Shown one piece after another: positions 41,574 to 50,690 of a stretch of DNA of 64,000 bases. Every line of letters begins with the position of its first letter. Positions within the stretch are counted from its first letter, which is position 1. The notes under the pieces are model-generated. The model was given only the letters and a program-made list of their open reading frames with translations, was not told where the DNA came from and ran no database searches. This DNA comes from JALYNX01 sp040905925 (GTDB lineage: Bacteria > Actinomycetota > Acidimicrobiia > Spongiisociales > ZC4RG35). The stretch spans positions 1-64,000 of the forward strand of contig JBBDQO010000136.1 in assembly GCA_040905925.1 (NCBI GenBank), given 5' to 3'. The position numbers were made by a program, and so were the translations under genes.

Positions 41574-42686
41574 TCAGCCGCCGCTGATCACCTGTTCGGC
41601 TTCGCGACCCAGCGAGTCGCCATCGCGATGATCGAGAAAGCCGTGTGGCAACCGCACCGGGCGGGGGCCGTGGGAGTGACCGCGCACCATCTGGTGGGCC
41701 TCGCCGGGGAAGGGGATGCCCGGATCGAGAAGCCCGGTCAGCCCCACTAACTCCTCCACAGACGAGACCCGAGCAAAGTGGTCGCGGATCCGGGGCCCCA
41801 CCGGGAAGCCCTTCAGGTACCAGGAGGTGTGCTTCCGAAACAGGCTGACTCCGACTGCTTCTCCGAATCTGTCGACAAGAAGCTGAGCGTGGGCGACCAT
41901 GATCACCGTCACCTCACCGAGGTTGGGGGCGGGCTGAGGGTCCCGGCCCGCCAGCCGATCGGCCAGGTCCCGGAACAGCCAGGGTCGGCCCAAACAGCCG
42001 CGGCCCACGACAACGCCGTCACATCCCGTCATCTGCATCATCCGCACCGCATCATCTGCGGTCCAGATGTCGCCATTTCCAAGGACCGGGACCGAGGTCA
42101 CGGCCTCTTTGAGGGCACGGATTGCCTCCCAGTCGGCATCCCCCGAGTAGAGCTGTCGCGCAGTCCGAGCGTGGAGTGCAACGGCGGCCACCCCCTCCTC
42201 CTCGGCGGTCACACCCGTCTCCAGGTATGTCAGATGGTCGTCGTCGATCCCCTTGCGGAACTTGACGGTCACCGGGACGTTGCCTGCGTTGGATACCGCA
42301 GCTCTGACAATCGAGCGAAACAGGTCACGCTTCCAGGGAAGTGCTGCACCTCCGCCATGACGGGTCACCTTCCCCATCGGGCAACCGAAGTTCATGTCGA
42401 TGTGGTCGACTCGCTCCACGTCGACCAGATAGGAGACGGCTTCACCGAGCGAGCCGGGGTCGGTCCCGTAGAGCTGGATCGAGCGTGGTGACTCGTCAGG
42501 TGCGAATCGGGCAAGCTGACGGGTCTTCTCGTCGCCCTCGACTAGCCCGCGGGCACCGATCATCTCCGATACGTAGAGACCAGCCCCGTACTCCCGGCAA
42601 AGACGACGGAAGGGGGCGTTGGTGATCCCGGCCATCGGTGCGAGCACGACGGGCGGATCGACGGTGAGGGGACCGATGGAAAGCAT
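41574..42686 (-). CDS. dusB: tRNA-dihydrouridine synthase, DusB type
   Basis: The 370-residue FMN-dependent enzyme reduces specific uridines in tRNA D-loops. Landmarks are PPVVLAPMAGITNAPFRRLC at the N-terminus, MNFGCPMGKVTRHGGGAALP holding the catalytic Cys, VKFRKGIDDDHLTY, ALHARTARQLYSG, GNGDIWTADDAVRMMQMTGC and GVVVGRGCLGRPWLF. The C-terminal helical tRNA-binding part reads VSLFRKHTSWYLKGFPVGPR. The last ~40 residues are basic and less conserved. It heads no clear operon. The next gene upstream is a thioesterase. Confidence 0.95.
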   Translation of the reverse strand: MLSIGPLTVDPPVVLAPMAGITNAPFRRLCREYGAGLYVSEMIGARGLVEGDEKTRQLARFAPDESPRSIQLYGTDPGSLGEAVSYLVDVERVDHIDMNFGCPMGKVTRHGGGAALPWKRDLFRSIVRAAVSNAGNVPVTVKFRKGIDDDHLTYLETGVTAEEEGVAAVALHARTARQLYSGDADWEAIRALKEAVTSVPVLGNGDIWTADDAVRMMQMTGCDGVVVGRGCLGRPWLFRDLADRLAGRDPQPAPNLGEVTVIMVAHAQLLVDRFGEAVGVSLFRKHTSWYLKGFPVGPRIRDHFARVSSVEELVGLTGLLDPGIPFPGEAHQMVRGHSHGPRPVRLPHGFLDHRDGDSLGREAEQVISGG

Positions 42687-42698
42687 GTGTGGAGCAGG

Positions 42699-43109
42699 CT
42701 AAAGAGCCTCGACGTCTTTGATGTTCTGCAGCCTGACCTGGCCGCGGGCGACGAGCTTGCCGTCGGCCTCCCAGGTCACGGTGACCTGCCACAGCTGTTG
42801 GGTGCGACCGCGATGGATGGGTGTCGCCTCACCGATCAAGACCCCATCGCGGGTGGCCTTGATGAAATCGGTCTGGTTGTTGACCCCGACCACCCCGACC
42901 ATCCCGTTCTCCATCGCCCAAAGGGCCCCGGCGGTCGAGGCCAGGGTCTCGATCAGGGTGCAATAGACCCCGCCATGCACCACCCCGTAGGGCTGATGGT
43001 GGTTCTCGGTGATTTCGATCCTGCCCGTCGCGTGGTCGGAGGAAACATCGGTCAACACGATCCCGGTGCGGCCGACGAAGTTGGTGCGATCCTCGAAAGG
43101 GTTGTCCAC
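42699..43109 (-). CDS. PaaI-type hotdog-fold thioesterase
   Basis: The 136-residue protein shows ITENHHQPYGVVHGGVYCTL (the conserved HGG), ETLASTAGALWA and VNNQTDFIKATRDGVLIGEA. It should hydrolyse acyl-CoA or aryl-CoA thioesters as a tetramer. The start GTG at 43109 directly abuts the stop of the upstream gene (tga-gtg), which implies co-transcription with the Thr-rich surface protein gene. Confidence 0.88.
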   Translation of the reverse strand: MDNPFEDRTNFVGRTGIVLTDVSSDHATGRIEITENHHQPYGVVHGGVYCTLIETLASTAGALWAMENGMVGVVGVNNQTDFIKATRDGVLIGEATPIHRGRTQQLWQVTVTWEADGKLVARGQVRLQNIKDVEAL

Positions 43110-44099
43110 TCAAGCCCCGCAACCGGCCGAGACCTGGGCCATGGGCCCGATATCGTCGTTGACGTACTCCCAGACCTCGACCGCCACCCCCTCGTAGTAG
43201 GAGGAGTCGAGGATGATCTCCATCCGGGAATCGCCGTTCATGTCGGCGATCGCCGCCACGCTGAACGAGAGCACGAAGGGTGTCTCGCCTTCGGCCGGCT
43301 CGAGCACCACCGATTCCACGATGACCGATGTCGCCACATCGCCCTGGACCACCTTCTGCAGGAAGGCGATGGAATAGTCACCCTCCTCCGCCAGGAGGCC
43401 ATCAGGGACGTCCTCGGCGACTGCCAGCACCTCATTGACTCCGTCACCCTCGAGATCGAATCGGATGACCTGTTTGATGATCGGATTGTCGACGGTCAGG
43501 CCCCGCTCGGCCAGCAGGCCCGAGGCCACCGTGGCGTAGGTCCCGTCATCGGTGGTCTCTTGGACCAGATGGGGGTTCAACACCCAGTCGGCAGAGATGG
43601 CAACTCCGTAGGGTCCGGGCCAGTCACCTAGTGCCTCTTCGTCGGCGAGGACAACCCCCGGATTGTTCAGCGGCTCACAGAGCAACTCCTCACCGCTCCC
43701 GGTGGTTCTGGCCTCCAGCCCCAAGAGGGCGATCTGATAATCCTCGCCTCCGGCAATGGGAAGGCTCGTCCCCTCCTCGACCTGAACCCAACCGCCGCCG
43801 TCCCACCATCCCAGGGCGCCGAATCCGGCGGCGATCAAAGGCTCTTCGGCCCAGTTTCCCTCCAGACCTTCAGGAGCCGAGGTGGTCGTCGTGGTCAAAC
43901 CGCCTGTGCTCGTCGTGCTCTCACCGGCTGTGCTCGTCGTCTCATCATCCGTGGTCGTCGTCCCCTGGATCGTGGTAGTGGTGGACCCCCCCAATGCGGT
44001 AGTGGTGGTCTCCCCTGCCTGATCAGCGGTGAACATGACGATGATCACGACGACGATCACCACCAAGAGAACAGAGAGGGCGATTGTCCAACGACGCAT
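43110..44099 (-). CDS. Thr-rich membrane-anchored protein with FG-GAP/VCBS-like segments
   Basis: The ~329-residue protein has one N-terminal membrane helix (IALSVLLVVIVVVIIVMF), then a ~50-residue Thr/Ser-rich linker, a likely surface spacer. The rest is an outward domain with two Asp-rich loops (RFDLEGDGVNEVLAV and AIADMNGDSRMEIILDSS), the calcium-type repeats seen in FG-GAP/VCBS proteins. The ATG at 44099 has gggggcg before it. A TTG 9 bases upstream is possible. The role is unknown. It is sandwiched between Maf and a thioesterase with almost no spacing. Confidence 0.72.
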   Translation of the reverse strand: MRRWTIALSVLLVVIVVVIIVMFTADQAGETTTTALGGSTTTTIQGTTTTDDETTSTAGESTTSTGGLTTTTTSAPEGLEGNWAEEPLIAAGFGALGWWDGGGWVQVEEGTSLPIAGGEDYQIALLGLEARTTGSGEELLCEPLNNPGVVLADEEALGDWPGPYGVAISADWVLNPHLVQETTDDGTYATVASGLLAERGLTVDNPIIKQVIRFDLEGDGVNEVLAVAEDVPDGLLAEEGDYSIAFLQKVVQGDVATSVIVESVVLEPAEGETPFVLSFSVAAIADMNGDSRMEIILDSSYYEGVAVEVWEYVNDDIGPMAQVSAGCGA

Positions 44100-44109
44100 C
44101 GCCCCCAAC

Positions 44110-44703
44110 CTACCCGTCGTCCGGTAGACGGAAGTAGGAGAGCCGGGTCCCGGCCGCCGTCATCAGCCGATCGAGGAGATGGATTGGGAGCCCGATCACA
44201 GTGAAGGGGCTGCCTATGACTCGCTGCACGAAGACACCGCCCATCCCTTGGAGGGCGTAGGCGCCTGCCTTGTCCATGGGCTCGCCACTCTCGACGTAGT
44301 CAGCAATCTCGTCCTCGGTCATGGGCACCATCTCGACCATCGTGACGTCGACGACTGCCTGGATCGAAGGGCTCCCCTCCCACCATGCTGCCGCCAAAGC
44401 CGTGAACACCTCGTGGGTCTCCCCCTGTAGGCGCCGCAGCATGGAGCGGGCCTCCTCCGGGTGGGCGGGCTTGCCCATCACTCGCCCTTCATGCACGACA
44501 GTCGTGTCGGCTGCCACCACGAGACGGTCAGGTGCAGCCACCGAGCCGGCCTTGGCCCTTGCCACCCGCTCGACATAGACCCCCGGCGCCTCGTCGGGAA
44601 GCCGGGTCTCGTCGACCTCGGCCGGCTCGACGTCAAAATCGAGGCGAAGCGTCTCGAGGAGAGCCCGTCTCCGAGCAGACCCGGAGGCCAAGACCAATCT
44701 CAT
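44110..44703 (-). CDS. maf: Maf-type nucleoside triphosphate pyrophosphatase
   Basis: The 197-residue protein begins MRLVLASGSARRRALLETL, has PAEVDETRLPDEAPGVYVER, then VVAADTTVVHEGRVMGKP, and ends PFTVIGLPIHLLDRLM. These are the Maf motifs for a dTTP/UTP pyrophosphatase that removes modified nucleotides and affects septation. The start overlaps the stop of the upstream amidohydrolase gene by 4 bases (atga). It looks intact. Confidence 0.93.
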   Translation of the reverse strand: MRLVLASGSARRRALLETLRLDFDVEPAEVDETRLPDEAPGVYVERVARAKAGSVAAPDRLVVAADTTVVHEGRVMGKPAHPEEARSMLRRLQGETHEVFTALAAAWWEGSPSIQAVVDVTMVEMVPMTEDEIADYVESGEPMDKAGAYALQGMGGVFVQRVIGSPFTVIGLPIHLLDRLMTAAGTRLSYFRLPDDG

Positions 44704-45764
44704 CGGAGCAGCCTTCCCAAACGGATCACGTGGCTTGGGTGGGCGAGCACGTGCGGATCTGTGATCGGGTCTTCGGTGTAGAACACGGCATCGGCCGGTG
44801 CGCCGACCTCGAAGGCGCCCGGCCGGCCGGTGGCCCGATAACCGGCGGTCGACACCGCGCCCACGACCAGAGGCGGGCTCATCCCCAGTTCCAAGAGCCG
44901 AATTGCCTCGGCCGCAACCGCGCGGGTGCCCACCGCCAGATCGGTGCCGGCCAAAACGAAAACCCCTGCTTCCACCGCGGTGTCGAGCAGCCTCGCCACG
45001 TTGTCGACACCCTCGCGGAGAAGCCGGCCCCCGGTCGAGTCAGCTCCGAGCTGACGGATCACGGCCTCCATGCGGAGAACCGTAGGCACCCACATGCCCC
45101 CCCGGGCCCCCAGCTCGATCACGTCGTCATCCGTCAGAAAGAGGCCATGCTCGATGGAATGGACGCCGGCCCGCACCGCCATCGACGGCACCTCGCGGGC
45201 CATGGTGTGGATCGCGACCCGGGCTCCGAGACTGTTGGCGACGCTCACCGCCTCGCCCAACTCGGTCTCGGTGAAATTGGGTACGGGCCCGACGCCTCGC
45301 CGTGGCCAGTCGCCGACCAGCTTTACCCAGCCCTTCGATTCGGCGACCGCCTCGGCCACCATCCGGTCTATCTCGCCCGTCCCGACCTCACGGCCGAAAT
45401 TCGGCCAGTACCCGCCTTCGACACCGAGGATCACACCAGCCGCCTCGATGTCGGGCCGCTCCTCCAACGGCATGACGTTCATCATTTCGAGTGCCGTCAG
45501 ATCGGCCCAGCCCTTGTCCAGGGCCAGCATGACGCCTGCAGCCAGGGCTTCGCCGGCGCGACGAATCGCACCGCTGACGTCGTCAGTAACCCAATCGGCA
45601 CCTTCGACAGCGGCAAAGTGGGCATGACCGTCGACCAGTCCCGGGATCGCCCACAAACCCTCGCCCACCGTCGAATCAGCTGAGCCGGATGGGTCTGCCC
45701 AGCGACCGTCGACCACGGCCCGCACCAGGGTCTCGCCGCCGGGAAGCCGGAGCACCACACGCAT
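44700..45764 (-). CDS. Metal-dependent amidohydrolase (imidazolonepropionase-like fold)
   Basis: The ~354-residue TIM-barrel amidohydrolase shows the first HxH in AIPGLVDGHAHFAAVE, ASP/His later in HSIEHGLFLTDDD, and the final Asp in VLAGTDLAVGTRAV. Members cleave cyclic amides and related bonds. The histidine pathway's imidazolonepropionase is one possibility, but residues specific to HutI are not visible. The ATG at 45764 (after ttgtca) is preferred. A TTG at 45770 is possible. It overlaps Maf, and it diverges from the S41 protease genes across a ~47-base gap. Confidence 0.8.
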   Translation of the reverse strand: MRVVLRLPGGETLVRAVVDGRWADPSGSADSTVGEGLWAIPGLVDGHAHFAAVEGADWVTDDVSGAIRRAGEALAAGVMLALDKGWADLTALEMMNVMPLEERPDIEAAGVILGVEGGYWPNFGREVGTGEIDRMVAEAVAESKGWVKLVGDWPRRGVGPVPNFTETELGEAVSVANSLGARVAIHTMAREVPSMAVRAGVHSIEHGLFLTDDDVIELGARGGMWVPTVLRMEAVIRQLGADSTGGRLLREGVDNVARLLDTAVEAGVFVLAGTDLAVGTRAVAAEAIRLLELGMSPPLVVGAVSTAGYRATGRPGAFEVGAPADAVFYTEDPITDPHVLAHPSHVIRLGRLLR

Positions 45765-45811
45765 TGACACAAGTGCGACGGTAACCGGGTGCCCTTGCCG
45801 ATAATGCGGGG

Positions 45812-47195
45812 ATGGTCAAGTCGCTTCTAGCCGCCGCCCTGCTGGTTTCTGCCTGCACCGCGGGTGCCGGGGAGGCGACTACCACCACTTCGGCAATACC
45901 GGTCACCACGGCCGGGATCACACCGACCACGTCCCCTCCCCTTCCAGTTCAGATCGAAGACTGCTCGGCCCCCCAAGTCCCGTTCTCGCCCTTGTGCGAG
46001 GCATTCAAGTTGATACAGGAGTGGCATGTCGACCGACCCGTCGAGGTGACAACTCTGGTCGCGGCCGCCCTCCAGGGTCTCGATGGCTTCGTCACGGAGG
46101 AGACTGCCGACCCGCCACGGGCCTTGATCTGTGCGATCCCCGATCCGGCGTTTGGGGAGCTATGCGACCACCTGGCCGCGCGCATCGACGCCGCTTCGAT
46201 ACCGGTGGGCCCGGCCATGGAGGCCGCCGTCATCGGGATGATCGATCAAGGGCTCGACCCCTTCTCGTACTACGTGCCACCGGATCAGGTTGGTGCCTTC
46301 AGGTCCAACGGAGTTGTCGGAGGTGTTGGAGTGCTCCTCGACGCCACCGATGCAGTCGGGTCGAGATGTGCCCGAGTCGCACCGACGTGCCAACTCCGGA
46401 TCGTCTTCGTCGTCGAGGACAACCCGGCAGCCGAGGCCGGTTTGGTGGCAGGGGACATCATCACCGCCATCGACGGCACCAGCGTCGATGGTTTGGGGTT
46501 CGTCGAGGCTGTCAGCCGGATAGCGGGTGATGAGACGGGCATGGTCCAGATCACTGTCGAGCGAAGCGAGGGCGTGGTCGAGGTCTTCGGGATCGAGCGA
46601 GACGAACTGACGGTGCCCACGGTCGAGATCGACATCCCTCGGCCCGGCGTCGGGCTCATCCGGATCCCCGACTTCGAGGACGACATCCCTGATCTCGTTC
46701 GCCAGGGCCTGACCGAGCTCATCGACAGCGGGATCGACACCCTCGTCGTCGACCTCCGCGACAACCCTGGCGGCTATGTCGACGTCTCGGTGCTGGTGAT
46801 GTCCGAGTTCATAGAGGAGGGTGTGCTGATCCATACGTCGGCACCCGGGGAAGAGGCCGACGTCACCGCTCTGGGAGATGGTGTCGCCACCGACGTTGGC
46901 TTGGTCGTCTTGGTCAATGCAGGCACCGCCTCCGCGGCAGAGATAACAGCGACCGCCCTCCGCGACCGTCGGAGCGCGGTTGATAGTCGGAGAGCCCACC
47001 TTCGGCAAGAACGCAGTGCAGATACCCTTCGAGCTTCGGAACGGAGGAGAGTTCTACGTGGCCGTCGCCCACTGGACGAGCCCTGACGGAGAATCGGTGG
47101 CAGAAGGGGGAATCGTCCCCGACCATTCTCTCTCTTTGCCCGCCGACCTGACTCCGGAAGAACTCGTCGAACTGTCACTGGGAGTTGCCCGATGA
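45812..47195 (+). pseudogene. S41 (CtpA-like) protease lipoprotein, one apparent frameshift
   Basis: The gene begins with a lipoprotein signal (LLAAALLVSAC). A helical pre-domain, a PDZ domain (VVEDNPAAEAGLVAGDIITA, IDGTSVDGLGF) and the S41 core (DTLVVDLRDNPGGYVDVSVL, LVVLVNAGTASAAEI with the catalytic Ser) follow. Near 46966-46980 the frame shifts by one base. The old frame runs on to a stop at 47086 without homology. The other frame resumes LIVGEPTFGKNAVQIPF, which holds the catalytic Lys, and ends at 47195. One extra base in acgcggttgatag would explain it. Either the gene is dead or the assembly has an error. The next gene is a full paralogue. Confidence 0.8.
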
Positions 47196-48592
47196 AAGGC
47201 GCGCGCAACGTGGCGTCCTTCACTGCCCTAGTGCTCGCATTCGGCGCATGCACGACTTCCGGTCAGACAGCGGCCACACAACCCGTCACCATCGACACAC
47301 CGGCGGACCCGTCGTCCACGAATTCGGGGGCCAACGACCGCAATCTGGACACGGTGACTTGTGATCAGGCGATCGAGGACGTCGAAATCGTGTGCGAGGT
47401 CTACGAGCTGATACGGCGTCACTACGTGGACGATCTCTCAGACGCCAATCTCGCCGACGCCGCAATGCTGGGTGTCGCCGATCTCGATGGGTCCACTTCC
47501 ACCGCCGACTTGGTGTGCGCCGTCCCCTCCGGCGAGTTCGCTGCCACCTGCAGGCTGACAGTCGACGAGGCGGAAACCACGACCGAAGCGGCCGAGGCGA
47601 TGGTGTGGGGTTTGGCGACCTATGCCCTGGACGCCAACTCGGTCTATCTCGACCGTGCGTCAGTGGCTCTCCTAGAAGAGGAGCAGGACGGCGAGATCCA
47701 GGGGATCGGCGCCCTGGTCATCGCCGAGGACTCATCTGGCGGAGTGGAGGAGCAATGCTCGGTGATCTCAGCTGAATGCCGTCTCACAATCGTCTCGACG
47801 ATCACCGGCAGTCCTGCCGAGGACGCCGGGCTCGTCCGTGACGACATCATCATCGGCGTCGATGGAGCCGACGTCGGTGGGTGGACCGTGGACGAAGTCA
47901 CGTCAATGGTGCGAGGAGAGGCAGGTAGTGCCGTGGTCCTCACCATCCTTCGTGACGGCGGCGAGTTCGACGTCACCATCACCCGGGCCGAGGTGGTGAT
48001 CCCAGTCGTTGAAAGCCAACTTGTCGGCGACTCCGGCTACGTCAGGCTCAATCTGTTCACGGGCGATGCCGACGAACAGTTCGAGGAAGCGGTGTCCAAC
48101 CTCCTCCAGAACGACATCGATTCTCTTGTGATCGATCTGCGGGACAATCCCGGGGGCCTCCTCGACACTGCGATAGAGGTCGCATCCGTCTTCCTCGCCG
48201 ACGGCGACGTGGTGGTGACGGAAGGCCCCGAATCGAGCACTTCCTACGAAGTTTCGGGGCAGCTGCTCGTCCCGGCCGATCTCGATGTGGTGTTCGTGGT
48301 GAACAAGGGAAGCGCCTCGGCCTCGGAGGTGGTGTCGGCCGTGCTCCAGGAACGGGACAGGGTGACGGTGGTCGGCGAGAGCACCTTTGGCAAGAACACC
48401 GTTCAGCAGCGGTTCGGGCTCTCCAACGGCGGCGCGTTGAAGCTGACCATCGCTCGCTGGGTGACCCCGGGCGGTCTCGACTTCGGTGACGTGGGTGTCA
48501 GCCCCGACGTGGAGCAGCAATTCGACAGCGGGCTCCCCGTCGACAGCGTCGTCAGGATGGCTCTGGAGGCTTCGCTGATCGTCGCCAGTTGA
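47192..48592 (+). CDS. S41 (CtpA-like) protease lipoprotein, intact paralogue
   Basis: The 466-residue protein has a signal with lipobox LVLAFGAC, an acidic linker, and a helical region. PDZ is seen as TITGSPAEDAGLVRDDIIIG, VDGADVGGWTVD. The S41 core shows DSLVIDLRDNPGGLLDTAIE, VNKGSASASEVVSAVLQERD (catalytic Ser) and VVGESTFGKNTVQQRFGLSN (catalytic Lys). It likely trims proteins on the outer face of the membrane. The start overlaps the frameshifted upstream paralogue's stop by 4 bases (atga), so they are a tandem duplicate pair in one operon. Confidence 0.92.
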   Translation: MKGARNVASFTALVLAFGACTTSGQTAATQPVTIDTPADPSSTNSGANDRNLDTVTCDQAIEDVEIVCEVYELIRRHYVDDLSDANLADAAMLGVADLDGSTSTADLVCAVPSGEFAATCRLTVDEAETTTEAAEAMVWGLATYALDANSVYLDRASVALLEEEQDGEIQGIGALVIAEDSSGGVEEQCSVISAECRLTIVSTITGSPAEDAGLVRDDIIIGVDGADVGGWTVDEVTSMVRGEAGSAVVLTILRDGGEFDVTITRAEVVIPVVESQLVGDSGYVRLNLFTGDADEQFEEAVSNLLQNDIDSLVIDLRDNPGGLLDTAIEVASVFLADGDVVVTEGPESSTSYEVSGQLLVPADLDVVFVVNKGSASASEVVSAVLQERDRVTVVGESTFGKNTVQQRFGLSNGGALKLTIARWVTPGGLDFGDVGVSPDVEQQFDSGLPVDSVVRMALEASLIVAS

Positions 48593-48598
48593 TCCCCG

Positions 48599-49234
48599 TC
48601 ACTGCAACGGGTAGGCGATCCCGGTGTTGGCGTGACAGTCGTACCCGTGCGGGTTCTTGGCCAGATACTGCTGGTGGTAGTCCTCGGCGTAGTAGAACTC
48701 TCCCAGTGGCGTGATCTCGGTGGTGATATCACCGAACCCGAGGGGCATCAACGCCGCCTGGTACTTGTCCTGGGATCTCTTGGCCGTCTCCAACTGGGCA
48801 TCGGTGGTGGTGTAGATCGCCGAGCGATACTGGGTGCCCATGTCATTCCCCTGGCGCATCCCCTGTGTGGGATCGTGGGTCTCCCAGAAGGTCCGGAGCA
48901 GCTCCTCATAGGACACCTCGGCAGGGCGATAGACCACCAGCACCACCTCACTGTGACCGGTGCGACCGGTGCAAACCTCCTCGTAGGAGGGGTTGGGGGT
49001 GTAGCCCCCGGCGTACCCGACTGCGGTGCTGTAGACGCCCGGCATCTTCCAGAACCTCCGTTCGGCGCCCCAGAAACAACCCATACCGAAGACGGCGCTC
49101 TCGGTGTCATCCGGGAAAGGCGGTGCCAATGGGTTCCCGTTGACGAAATGGGCGGCGGGCACCTGGACCGCCTGGTCTCTGCCTGAGAGGGCTTCGGTCG
49201 CTTCCGGCATTTCGGTCTTCTTTCGTCCAAACAT
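48599..49234 (-). CDS. msrA: Peptide-methionine (S)-S-oxide reductase
   Basis: The 211-residue protein carries the catalytic GCFWGAERRFW motif (FGMGCFWGAE) and GYAGGYTPNPSYEEVCTG. Further landmarks are HSEVVLVVYRPAEVSYEELL, FWETHDPTQG and EDYHQQYLAKNPHGYDCHAN. The extra ~25 N-terminal residues are not a signal peptide, so it acts in the cytoplasm. It repairs oxidised methionine in proteins. It converges with the S41 protease gene (6-base gap). Confidence 0.95.
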   Translation of the reverse strand: MFGRKKTEMPEATEALSGRDQAVQVPAAHFVNGNPLAPPFPDDTESAVFGMGCFWGAERRFWKMPGVYSTAVGYAGGYTPNPSYEEVCTGRTGHSEVVLVVYRPAEVSYEELLRTFWETHDPTQGMRQGNDMGTQYRSAIYTTTDAQLETAKRSQDKYQAALMPLGFGDITTEITPLGEFYYAEDYHQQYLAKNPHGYDCHANTGIAYPLQ

Positions 49235-49311
49235 CTCGATCGACCTCCTGGCCCATACAACCCGGTCATTTGCCCAAGCGTTCCCGGACGACCTAATTTC
49301 TTGGGAGACCC

Positions 49312-50213
49312 ATGGTGCGATTCAAGAAAGAGCCAGTCAGCAAGGGTTTCGACGACCGACGGGGTCAGAGCGGGCCGAGACGTGGGATCGCGATCGGTGG
49401 CGCGGCAGGTGGTATCACCTCATCGTCGTCTTGATCGTCACCTTGCTTGGCGGCGGTGGGATCGACCCGGGAACCCTGGACGACATCACCGATGCCCTGG
49501 CCCCAGGTGGGGAGGCCCCCGTCAACGAGGGCACATTGGATCCAGCCACCGATCCCTACGCCGATCTCAAGGCCTACATGAATACGGTCTACATCGACCT
49601 CGATGCGATGTGGGCCGAGATCTTCACGGCTGCCGAGCGGACCGACTACCGAGCACCGGGCTTCGTCATCTTCGAGGTCTTCACCGACTCTGGATGCGGC
49701 GGGGCCGACGAGGCGGTCGGGCCCCATTACTGCCCGCTGGATGAGCAGATCTATCTCGATTTTGACTTCTTCACCCAGCTCAGGGATCAATTCGGGGCCG
49801 AAGGCGATTTCGCCCCTGCCTACGTCATCGCCCACGAGTTCGGACACCACATCCAAACGGTGATCGGCGTCTCCGATGAGGTTCGCGGCCTCCAGCAGCA
49901 GAGTCCCGACCAGGCCAACCAGCTCTCGATCCTCATGGAGCTGCAAGCAGACTGCTTCGCGGGGGTCTGGGCCTCGACGATCGCGGTCGGAACCGGGACC
50001 GGAGAATCGATCGAGTTGGACCCCGGCGAGATCCAGGAGGCGATCGATGCGGCATCGGCAGTCGGTGACGATCGCATCCAGGGTCAGGCGACAGGCCAGA
50101 TGAACCCCGAGACCTGGACCCACGGCTCGGCCGAGCAACGAGCGGACTGGACTCTGACGGGTTATGAGTCCGGTGACCCGGGCGCTTGTGACACCTTCTC
50201 AGCAATCAGTTGA
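49312..50213 (+). pseudogene. Neutral zinc metallopeptidase (YpfJ family), one apparent frameshift
   Basis: The family usually starts with a short basic head, a DDRRGQS segment and a Gly-rich membrane helix. Here the ATG at 49312 reads MVRFKKEPVSKGFDDRRGQ and GIAIGGAAGG, but that frame stops at about 49431. The helix LIVVLIVTLLGGGG and the rest follow in another frame, so one base is extra or missing near 49407-49420. The body is intact: PAYVIAHEFGHHIQTVIGVS (zinc HExxH), LQADCFAGVW, ending ADWTLTGYESGDPGACDTFS. A sequencing or assembly error is as likely as real inactivation, since the body is undamaged. Confidence 0.78.
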
Positions 50214-50222
50214 CAGCAAGGC

Positions 50223-50612
50223 CTACACCGGATCGCTGACGATCGCCTCGGCCTCGATCTCCACCTTCCAGCGCTCATCCAACAGACCGGCGACCACGAT
50301 CATCGTTGACGCCGGCATCACCTGGCCGAATACCTCACCATGGGCCCGCCCGACTGCCTCCGAATACGAGACATCGGTGAGAAAGGAGCGGGTTCGCACC
50401 ACATCGCTCGCCTGGGCACCCGCCTTGTAGAGGGCGTCGAGGATGATCTCCAGACAGCGCCTGGCCTGTGTCTCCGGGTCGGGGTCGACCTGACCGTCGG
50501 GCCAGATCGGCGCGGTTCCAGACACCAGCACCCGGTCACCAATCCGCACCGCCCGACTGAACCCGATCAAGGGTTCGAACGGCGACCCAGAGGAGATGTT
50601 GAATCGGGCCAT
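50223..50612 (-). CDS. RidA-family (YjgF/UK114) reactive-imine deaminase-like protein
   Basis: The 129-residue protein has the RidA core: FEPLIGFSRAVRIGDRVLVS, SGTAPIWPDG, ARRCLEIILDALYKAGAQAS and DVVRTRSFLTDV. The RidA catalytic Arg equivalent appears in VRTRSFL, but this is a RidA-like subgroup, so activity is less certain. The ATG at 50612 is used. The longer reading frame to 50825 crosses the start region of the next gene on the other strand and is not credible. Confidence 0.85.
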   Translation of the reverse strand: MARFNISSGSPFEPLIGFSRAVRIGDRVLVSGTAPIWPDGQVDPDPETQARRCLEIILDALYKAGAQASDVVRTRSFLTDVSYSEAVGRAHGEVFGQVMPASTMIVVAGLLDERWKVEIEAEAIVSDPV

Positions 50613-50690
50613 GACCGACCTTAAACCGGAGCGGGGCGTCGATCCCACTTCACGTGAGCGGGGGCATTGGTTACCCTTTCCCCGCAACCG

